The notes below the pieces were generated by a model, which worked only from the letters and a program-made list of their open reading frames with translations, was not told the origin of the DNA and searched no databases. A stretch of 5,906 nucleotides of DNA from Paracoccaceae bacterium (GTDB lineage Bacteria > Pseudomonadota > Alphaproteobacteria > Rhodobacterales > Rhodobacteraceae): contig SLKW01000141.1 of NCBI GenBank assembly GCA_007134405.1, forward strand, positions 1-5,906, read 5' to 3'. The position numbers were made by a program, and so were the translations under genes. Of this stretch, positions 1 to 5,542 are shown piece after piece; position 1 is the stretch's first letter; the number at the start of each line of letters is the position of its first letter.

Positions 1-1158
1 CAGGCGTTCTTCGAGAACGCGGGCGGCAGCTACGCTTGCGGCGCGGTGATCGACCGGCTGACGCGCTTCTACAGCGCGCGCAAGATGCAGCCCTACGGAC
101 CCTATGACGCCTCGCGCCTGGGCGGCGAGGAGATGGACGAGGCGCGCGCGCGTCTGGCGGCGATGATGGGGGTGGAGACCGAAGAGCTGAGCTTCGGCCC
201 CTCGACCACGGCGAACACCTACGTCCTGGCGCAGGCGTTCCGGCAGCATCTGACGCCGGGCGATGCGATCATCGTCACCGACCAGGACCACGAGGCGAAT
301 TCCGGCCCCTGGCGGCGGCTGGAGGCCGAGGGGGTGGAAATCCGCGAATGGACGCTCGACCCCGCGACCGGGCACTTGCCGCTGGAGCGGCTGGAGGCGC
401 TGCTCGACGAGCGGGTGAAGCTGGTCTGCTTTCCGCATTGCTCGAACGTCGTGGCCGAGGTGAACCCGGTGGCCGAGATCGCCGCGCTGGCGCATGGCGT
501 GGGCGCGGTCGTCTGCGTCGATGGCGTCAGCTATGCGCCGCACGGGCTGCCGGATGTGGGCGCGCTGGGGGCGGATATCTACCTCTTCTCGGCCTACAAG
601 ACCTACGGGCCGCACCAGGGGATCATGGTCATCCGCCGCGAGCTGGGCATGCGCTTGCCGAGCCAGGCGCATTTCTTCAATGCCGACACGCTTTACAAGC
701 GCTTCACCCCCGCGGGCCCGGACCATGCCCAGATCGCCGCGAGCGCCGGGATGGCCGACTATATCGATGCGCTGGCGTCACACCATGGCGGCGCGGATCT
801 TGACGCGAAGGGGCGGGCGGCGCTGGCACATGATCTGATGCGCGCGCATGAGACGCGGCTTCTGCAACCGCTGCTCGATCATCTGTCCACCCGCAACGAC
901 CTGCGCCTTCTGGGCCCGCGCACGGCGGACGGGCGGGCGCCGACGGTGGCGGTGCTGGCCGAAACGCGTGGCGAGGATCTGGCGCGCGCGCTCGCCGCCG
1001 AGGGGATCATGGCCGGGGGCGGCAGTTTCTACGCCAATCGCGCGCTTCAGGCGCAGGGGGTTGACCTGGATCACGGCGTGCTTCGCCTGAGCTTTGTGCA
1101 TTACACCAGCGACGACGAGCTTGACCGCCTGATCCGGGCGCTAGATCGGCTGCTGTGA
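1..1158 (+). CDS. Class V PLP-dependent aminotransferase (cysteine desulfurase-like fold), 5'-partial
   Basis: The reading frame is open from base 1, and the codons before the GTG at 46 already encode a family N-terminal motif (FENAGGSYA). The real start is therefore upstream and GTG 46 is internal. The fold is a class V (SufS/NifS/kynureninase-like) PLP enzyme of the cytoplasm. Counting from the codon at 46, visible features are GPSTTAN at 51-57 (PLP phosphate loop), His82 in the DQDHEAN segment (stacks on PLP), Asp159 in VCVDG (pyridine-nitrogen ligand) and Lys185 in SAYKTYGPH (Schiff-base lysine, codon 598-600). The C-terminal domain ends in a typical LRLSFVHYTSDDELDRL segment. There is no cysteine after residue 157, so the mobile-loop catalytic Cys of cysteine desulfurases is absent where GGGSFYANRAL stands. 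A persulfide-forming desulfurase is thus unlikely; an aminotransferase, lyase or kynureninase-like activity is possible, substrate unknown. It ends 19 bases before the photolyase and may be co-transcribed with it. Confidence 0.9.
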   Translation, partial: QAFFENAGGSYACGAVIDRLTRFYSARKMQPYGPYDASRLGGEEMDEARARLAAMMGVETEELSFGPSTTANTYVLAQAFRQHLTPGDAIIVTDQDHEANSGPWRRLEAEGVEIREWTLDPATGHLPLERLEALLDERVKLVCFPHCSNVVAEVNPVAEIAALAHGVGAVVCVDGVSYAPHGLPDVGALGADIYLFSAYKTYGPHQGIMVIRRELGMRLPSQAHFFNADTLYKRFTPAGPDHAQIAASAGMADYIDALASHHGGADLDAKGRAALAHDLMRAHETRLLQPLLDHLSTRNDLRLLGPRTADGRAPTVAVLAETRGEDLARALAAEGIMAGGGSFYANRALQAQGVDLDHGVLRLSFVHYTSDDELDRLIRALDRLL

Positions 1159-1177
1159 CAGCCACCCCGGACCCTTC

Positions 1178-2587
1178 ATGCAACCGCTGATCCTCTGGTT
1201 TCGCCGCGACCTGCGGTTGGACGACAACCCCATGCTCGCCGCCGCCGCCGAAACCGGCCGGCCGCTGATCCCGGTCTTCATCGCCGATGACAGCGTCACC
1301 GGGATCGGCGCGGCGGCACGTTGGCGCTGGGGCGAGGGGCTGAGGGTCTTCGCCCAAACATTGGAGGACAGGGGCGCACGCCTTGTCCTGCGCAGGGGGA
1401 GCGCGCTCGACACGCTGCGGGATCTGGTGGCGGAGACCGGTGCGGGCGGGGTCTGGTGGGGGCGGCTTTACGATGCCGCCGCGCGCCAGCGCGACGCCGA
1501 GGTCAAGTCGTCCCTGCGCGCGGCGGGTATCGAAGCCAGAAGCTTCGCCGGCCACACGCTGATCGAACCCTGGCAGGTCGAAACCGGGGAGGGCGGCCAT
1601 TACAAGGTCTACAGCCCCTTCTGGAAGGCGCTGAGCGCGCGCGGCGTCGCCGAGCCGTGCAATGCGCCCACGAAGCTTCCGGTGCCCGAGGCATGGCCTG
1701 CCTCGGAAAAGCTTGGCGACTGGAAGCTGGGGGCCGCCATGGATCGCGGCGCCGGGATCGTGGCCCGGCATGCCCGTGTCGGTTCGGCGGAAGCCGAGGC
1801 GAAGCTCGATGCCTTCCTCGACGGGCCGGTCGACGATTACAAGACGGCGCGCGATTGCCCCGGCATCGAAGCGACCTCGCGCCTGTCGGAAAACCTCACG
1901 CTGGGCGAGATCGCGCCGCGCCGCATCTGGTGGCGCACGCAGCGCATCCTGGAACAGGAGCGCGGGCACAAGGGGGCCGAGCATTTTCTCAAGGAGCTCG
2001 CCTGGCGCGACTTTGCCCATCACCTGATCTACCACACGCCCGGGATTGCGACGGCGAACTGGCGGCCCGAATGGGACTCGTTTCCCTGGCGGCAGGACAA
2101 CGAGGACGCCGAACGCTGGCGGCGCGGCCTGACGGGCGAGCCCTTCGTCGATGCCGGAATGCGGGAGATGTATGTCACCGGAAGCATGCACAACCGCGCC
2201 CGGATGATCGTCGCCTCGTATCTGACGAAGCATCTGATGACCCACTGGCAGGTCGGGCTGAGATGGTTCGAGGACTGCCTGATCGACTGGGACCCGGCCT
2301 CGAACGCCCTGGGCTGGCAATGGACGGCCGGGTCGGGGCCCGATGCCGCGCCCTATTTCCGCGTCTTCAACCCCGCCACCCAGGCCGAGAAGTTCGACCC
2401 CGACGCCGCCTATCGCCACCGCTTCGTGGCCGAACTTGCCGACACGCCCGGCGAGGACGCGCTGGCCTATTTCGACGCCGTGCCGCGCGCGTGGAAGCTT
2501 GACCCCGGGGCGCCGTACCCCGAGCCCATGGTCGATCTGAAAGAGGGCCGGCAGCGCGCCCTGGACGCCTATGAACGGAACAAGTGA
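1178..2587 (+). CDS. phr: Deoxyribodipyrimidine photolyase (class I CPD photolyase)
   Basis: This enzyme splits UV-induced cyclobutane pyrimidine dimers using blue light and reduced FAD. At 469 aa it matches the family length (E. coli PhrB about 472). The N-terminal alpha/beta antenna domain opens with LWFRRDLRLDDNP (6-18), and the FAD domain spans about 200-468. Visible FAD/DNA motifs are TSRLSENLTLGE (233-244), ELAWRDF (273-279, with Glu273 and Trp276 matching E. coli Glu274/Trp277), MHNRARM (337-343) and NALGWQW (376-382, with Asn376 matching the conserved FAD-N5 Asn). The electron-transfer Trp triad is present at Trp304, Trp357 and Trp380. E. coli has Trp just before MHNR; here it is Ser336. 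The antenna cofactor cannot be told from sequence alone. ATG 1178 is chosen because family homology begins at residue 3; no strong Shine-Dalgarno is visible. It lies 19 bases after the aminotransferase and 87 bases before the lipid methyltransferase gene. A cryptochrome is less likely given the full repair-type motif set. Confidence 0.97.
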   Translation: MQPLILWFRRDLRLDDNPMLAAAAETGRPLIPVFIADDSVTGIGAAARWRWGEGLRVFAQTLEDRGARLVLRRGSALDTLRDLVAETGAGGVWWGRLYDAAARQRDAEVKSSLRAAGIEARSFAGHTLIEPWQVETGEGGHYKVYSPFWKALSARGVAEPCNAPTKLPVPEAWPASEKLGDWKLGAAMDRGAGIVARHARVGSAEAEAKLDAFLDGPVDDYKTARDCPGIEATSRLSENLTLGEIAPRRIWWRTQRILEQERGHKGAEHFLKELAWRDFAHHLIYHTPGIATANWRPEWDSFPWRQDNEDAERWRRGLTGEPFVDAGMREMYVTGSMHNRARMIVASYLTKHLMTHWQVGLRWFEDCLIDWDPASNALGWQWTAGSGPDAAPYFRVFNPATQAEKFDPDAAYRHRFVAELADTPGEDALAYFDAVPRAWKLDPGAPYPEPMVDLKEGRQRALDAYERNK

Positions 2588-2612
2588 AGCCAAGGGGGCG
2601 GCGCTTTTTTTC
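2588..2612 (+). terminator. Possible weak intrinsic terminator after the photolyase gene
   Basis: Directly after the photolyase stop codon, AAGC (2587-2590) can pair imperfectly with GCTT (2603-2606), with a GC-rich interior, and a run of seven T (2605-2611) follows. The stem is short and needs a mismatch or bulge to extend, so termination would be partial at best. The T-tract stands out in this GC-rich sequence. It could instead be an AT-rich element upstream of the promoter proposed at 2614. Confidence 0.22.
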
Positions 2613-2613
2613 A

Positions 2614-2641
2614 TTGCCAAATCTTGCGCCCTGATTAGGCT
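2614..2641 (+). promoter_or_regulatory. Possible housekeeping-type promoter for the lipid methyltransferase gene
   Basis: TTGCCA at 2614-2619 (5 of 6 match to TTGACA) is followed after 16 bases by TAGGCT at 2636-2641 (3 of 6 match to TATAAT). A transcript starting near 2648 would have a leader of about 30 bases before the start codon. The -10 match is poor. Because related genes in Rhodobacter are controlled by RpoE and heat-shock-type sigma factors, the real promoter may have a different shape. I could not make a convincing RpoE-type box here. Confidence 0.25.
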
Positions 2642-2667
2642 GGGAAAAACCTGCACGCAGCGCGATC

Positions 2668-2673
2668 GAGAGG
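2668..2673 (+). promoter_or_regulatory. Shine-Dalgarno GAGAGG that bears on the choice between two adjacent ATG codons
   Basis: GAGAGG ends one base before ATG 2675 and four bases before ATG 2678. The spacing is too tight for the first ATG and better for the second, so translation of the lipid methyltransferase gene may start at 2678 and drop one Met. The difference is a single residue. Confidence 0.5.
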
Positions 2674-2674
2674 C

Positions 2675-3889
2675 ATGATGCACGCACTTACCAGCACCGA
2701 AGGGCAGCGCGATCTGCCGCGCTACTTTCGGCAGGCCTTCGAGCAGGCGAAGAAGGTCAACTACGGACGGATCGATTTCGTCCTGCCCGACGGGCGCCGG
2801 TTTCGCGCGCAGGGTCCCAAGCCCGGCCCCGTCGCCGAGATCGTGATCCACAACCCGGACTGTGTCGCCCGGCTGATCCGCGAGGGCGATCTGGGCTTTT
2901 CGGAGGCCTATCTCGATGGCTGGTGGTCGACGCCCGACCTGCAGACCTTCATGGACCTGGTCACCAACGACAACCCGGAGATCTACGAAGGCTTCGGCGG
3001 CGTGGCTCTGGTGCGGCTCTATGAACGCCTGCGGCACTGGCTGAAGGGCAACACAAGGACCCAGGCGCGGCGCAACATCGCCTACCACTACGACCTCGGC
3101 AACGAGTTCTACAAGCTCTGGCTCGACGACAGCATGACCTATTCCTCGGCGCTGTTCCGCACCGGGCAGGAGAGTCTGGAACGCGCGCAGGAGCTGAAAT
3201 ACGCGCAGCTGGTCGATTCACTGGGCGTGCAGCCGGGCGATCATGTGCTGGAGATCGGCTGCGGCTGGGGGGGCTTTGCCGAATACGCCGCGGGCCAGCG
3301 CGGGCTGCAGGTCACCGGGCTGACCATCAGCCGCGCCCAGCACGATTTCGCCCTCGCGCGGATGCAGCGCGCCGGCCTGTCCGACCGGGTGCGGATCAAG
3401 CTGCAGGACTACCGGGACGAACGCGGCCAGTACGATGCCATCGCCTCGATCGAGATGTTCGAGGCCGTGGGCGAGAAATACTGGCCGGTCTATTTCGACA
3501 CGGTCCGCGACCGGCTGAAACCCGGCGCCCCGGCGACGCTGCAGATCATCACCGTGCCGGACGCGCGGTTCGAGGCGTATCGCAAGGGCGTCGATTTCAT
3601 CCAGAAGTACATCTTTCCGGGCGGGATGCTGATTTCCCCGACCCGGCTCAGGGCAGAGGCGGCGCGCGCAGGTCTCGTGACCAGCGGCTCGGTCGAATTC
3701 GGCGAAAGTTACAGCCAGACGCTGCGCCGCTGGCATGAAACATTTCTTAACCAATGGAATCGTATTCAGGACATGGGATTTGACGAACGGTTCCGGCGCA
3801 TGTGGGAGTTTTACCTGACCTCCTGCGCGGCGGCCTTCCAGACGGGCACTTGCGACGTGACCCAGATCACGCTGAGGCGTCCGACCTGA
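2675..3889 (+). CDS. cfaA: Cyclopropane-fatty-acyl-phospholipid synthase family SAM-dependent methyltransferase (possibly a UfaM-type acyl-chain methylase)
   Basis: This protein (404 aa; E. coli Cfa 382) should act on unsaturated acyl chains of phospholipids at the inner membrane face, using S-adenosylmethionine. The N-terminal Cfa domain includes GDLGFSEAYLDGWW (71-84). It is followed by the hallmark YHYDLGNEFYKLWLD (137-151), SAM motif I VLEIGCGWGG (191-200), QDYRD (244-248), MFEAVG (261-266), YIFPGG (312-317) and a C-terminal YLTSCAAAF (380-388). Compared with E. coli Cfa as I recall it, two bicarbonate-site residues differ: Cys139 is Ser158 and His266 is Ile291. Glu239 (Glu263) and Tyr317 (Tyr346) are kept. 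Rhodobacterales homologues beside photolyase genes, called cfaA in R. sphaeroides, have been linked to methylation of vaccenoyl chains on the route to furan fatty acids (UfaM). I infer a methylase rather than a true cyclopropane synthase. ATG 2675 or 2678 are both possible starts. The trgA-like gene follows after 33 bases. Confidence 0.93.
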   Translation: MMHALTSTEGQRDLPRYFRQAFEQAKKVNYGRIDFVLPDGRRFRAQGPKPGPVAEIVIHNPDCVARLIREGDLGFSEAYLDGWWSTPDLQTFMDLVTNDNPEIYEGFGGVALVRLYERLRHWLKGNTRTQARRNIAYHYDLGNEFYKLWLDDSMTYSSALFRTGQESLERAQELKYAQLVDSLGVQPGDHVLEIGCGWGGFAEYAAGQRGLQVTGLTISRAQHDFALARMQRAGLSDRVRIKLQDYRDERGQYDAIASIEMFEAVGEKYWPVYFDTVRDRLKPGAPATLQIITVPDARFEAYRKGVDFIQKYIFPGGMLISPTRLRAEAARAGLVTSGSVEFGESYSQTLRRWHETFLNQWNRIQDMGFDERFRRMWEFYLTSCAAAFQTGTCDVTQITLRRPT

Positions 3890-3922
3890 TCCGGAGACAG
3901 AGGGGACGGGAAAGATCGCACG

Positions 3923-4381
3923 ATGTTCACGCTGATCCGCCCCCTTGCCGCCCTTGCCATGGCAATCATCGGCTTTCTCGCCGCCGATTTCTACGCCCAG
4001 CTTTACGCCGAAGGCGCGCAACTGGGCCGTTTCAACCTGTGGCTCGCGGCGACCTCCGCGATCATCGGCTATGGATTCCTGGGCGCGCGGGTCGCCCGTG
4101 GCGCGGGTTGGGCGGTGTTCTACACGCTGCAGGCGGTCGCACTGACGGCCCTCGTCGCGGCGATGACCTTCGCGCTGCGCATGGTCTTCGTCTTCGGCTA
4201 CCGGCGCATCTACCGCGAGCCCGGCGATGCGGTCGAAGGGTTCGTCGATCACACCCTGCGCTTTCTTGCCATCGGCCTGGACCGCGACTTTCTTCTTTTC
4301 CTCTTTGGTGCGTCGGTGACGGCGGGGATTGGACTTCACCTGCTTTTCCGGTTACTCGAGCGGCGTCGCCTCGCGCGCTGA
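3923..4381 (+). CDS. trgA: TrgA-like inner-membrane protein (tellurite resistance-associated)
   Basis: This is a 152-aa integral membrane protein with four predicted helices at about 7-24, 38-54, 62-90 and 123-144. A basic-flanked central loop (FGYRRIYREPGDAVEGF, 91-107) joins helices 3 and 4, and the tail RRRLAR is basic. There is no cleavable signal peptide or catalytic motif. The GRF...IIGYGFLGARVARGAG segment (35-62) and the overall four-helix plan fit the TrgA family as I remember it from the R. sphaeroides trgAB tellurite-resistance locus. The following TrgB-type gene, 21 bases downstream, supports the call. The molecular function of TrgA is not established. ATG 3923 is chosen because it keeps the first helix whole and a purine-rich stretch (GGGAAAG, 3908-3914) precedes it; ATG 3959 would cut helix 1. 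It is probably translated from the same transcript as the upstream lipid gene. Confidence 0.75.
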   Translation: MFTLIRPLAALAMAIIGFLAADFYAQLYAEGAQLGRFNLWLAATSAIIGYGFLGARVARGAGWAVFYTLQAVALTALVAAMTFALRMVFVFGYRRIYREPGDAVEGFVDHTLRFLAIGLDRDFLLFLFGASVTAGIGLHLLFRLLERRRLAR

Positions 4382-4402
4382 CATCCCCAACCGCTGAGTT
4401 TC

Positions 4403-5542
4403 ATGACGCCGCTCTTCGTTTTCGGAACCCTTCGCCATTCGCCGCTGCTGCGCGTGGTCGCCGGTACGCGCACCATCGCCGCCGAACCGGCGGTCTTGTC
4501 CGATCACGCGGTGCGTCATGCGATCAATGCCGCGGGCGAAACGCAGGAATACCCGCTCTGCCTGCCCGAGCCCGGTTCCCAGGCCGAGGGGTTGCTGTTG
4601 CGCCCGGACCCCGTGGCGCGGGCGCGCCTGGATGCCTACGAACGGATCTTCGGCTACGAGGTCGCGACCGTCACCGTCAGCATCGCCGGAGGCATGATTG
4701 AGGCCCAGATCTATCGGCCCGACCCCGGCGAGTGGCGCGCCGGCGGCTTCTGGTCGCTTGAAACCTGGGTGCGTGATTGGGGCGCCGTCTCGACAGCCAC
4801 CGCGACCGAGGTGATGGCGCTGATCCCGCAGACCGAGCCGCGCCGCATCCGCCTGCGCTACCGCATGCTCGAGGCGCGCGTGACCAGCCGCATCCGCGCC
4901 AATGCCCGGGCCGCGCATGCCAGCCTGCGCCGCGCGCCGGCGGCGGACGATGTCCAGATCGCGCGGCAGCGCGCGTCTTACACCGGCTTTTTCGGCGTCG
5001 AGGAGGCGGATCTGCGCTTCCGCCGGTTCGATGGCGGGCTCAGCCGGCCGGTCACGCGCGCGGCCTTCGTCATGGCCGATGCCGTCACGGTCCTGCCTTA
5101 CGACCCGGTCAAGGACCTCGTGCTGCTGATCGAGCAGTACCGCTATGGCGTGCATGCGCGCGGCGATCCGAACCCCTGGTCGCTGGAAACGATCGCCGGG
5201 CGGATCGACGCGGGCGAGGCCCCCGAAGACACCGCGCGGCGCGAGACTCAGGAGGAAGCGGACCTCGATTTGCGCGCGCTTCTGCCCGTGGCAAGCTTCT
5301 ATCCCAGTCCGGCGGCGGTGAGCGAATATGTCTATGCGTTCGTGGGCATTGCCAGTCTTGCACCGAACTGGAAAAGCATTGGCGGGCTCGACAGCGAAGC
5401 CGAGGACATTCGCACGCATGTCGTGCCGTTCTCGCGCCTTCTGGAACTGATCGAGACAGGCGAGGTCGCCACCGCGCCCGTCCTGATCTCGGCCCTCTGG
5501 CTTTCCGGCCAGCGCGACAGATTGCGGGCGGAGTACCGCTAG
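4403..5542 (+). CDS. trgB: TrgB-like fusion: gamma-glutamylcyclotransferase-like domain plus NUDIX (ADP-ribose pyrophosphatase-type) domain
   Basis: This 379-aa cytoplasmic protein has two domains. Residues 1-130 form a GGCT/AIG2-like fold: FVFGTLRHSPLL (5-16) is the substrate-loop motif and LDAYERIFGYE (76-86) carries the probable acid/base Glu80. Residues about 190-375 are a NUDIX hydrolase. The box starts at Gly266 and includes Glu272, Arg280, Glu281, Glu284 and Glu285, which bind metal. SPAAVSEYVY (302-311) follows, as is typical of ADP-ribose/nucleoside-diphosphate-sugar pyrophosphatases. Two box positions deviate: Thr282 where a hydrophobic residue is usual, and Asp287 where Gly is usual. 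The fusion matches TrgB of the R. sphaeroides tellurite-resistance locus. Probable activities are gamma-glutamyl compound turnover and ADP-ribose hydrolysis; their joint role is unknown. The start at ATG 4403 is 21 bases after trgA and precedes the motif by only four residues. Its TAG stop overlaps the stop of the convergent transporter gene. Confidence 0.88.
   Translation: MTPLFVFGTLRHSPLLRVVAGTRTIAAEPAVLSDHAVRHAINAAGETQEYPLCLPEPGSQAEGLLLRPDPVARARLDAYERIFGYEVATVTVSIAGGMIEAQIYRPDPGEWRAGGFWSLETWVRDWGAVSTATATEVMALIPQTEPRRIRLRYRMLEARVTSRIRANARAAHASLRRAPAADDVQIARQRASYTGFFGVEEADLRFRRFDGGLSRPVTRAAFVMADAVTVLPYDPVKDLVLLIEQYRYGVHARGDPNPWSLETIAGRIDAGEAPEDTARRETQEEADLDLRALLPVASFYPSPAAVSEYVYAFVGIASLAPNWKSIGGLDSEAEDIRTHVVPFSRLLELIETGEVATAPVLISALWLSGQRDRLRAEYR

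Noticed and set aside
46..48. GTG as the start of the aminotransferase.
   Set aside because: The frame is open upstream and encodes the conserved FENAGG segment, so the gene begins before the window.
1130..1135. TGATCC, resembling an RpoE-type -35 element, 43 bases before the photolyase start; another at 3887-3892 before trgA.
   Set aside because: Neither has a convincing -10 element at the expected 18-19 base distance. One lies in coding sequence and the other is formed by a stop codon, so chance occurrence is likely.
1531..1547. Inverted repeat CGAAGC / GCTTCG with a 5-base loop.
   Set aside because: It is inside the photolyase coding sequence with no following T-run, and such short repeats are expected by chance.
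1007..3088. A 693-codon open frame on the minus strand across the photolyase gene and beyond.
   Set aside because: It runs antisense to two genes with unmistakable protein motifs. Its translation is Arg/Pro/Gly/Ala-rich with no recognisable domain, which is what the complement of GC-rich coding DNA gives.
3218..4339. A 373-codon minus-strand open frame opposite the lipid methyltransferase and trgA genes.
   Set aside because: Shadow of the GC-rich coding strand; no motif, and the opposite strand carries clear SAM-binding motifs.
3802..4701. A 299-codon plus-strand open frame spanning the end of the lipid gene, trgA and the start of trgB.
   Set aside because: It overlaps three better-supported genes in another frame, is Arg/Pro-rich and shows no domain.
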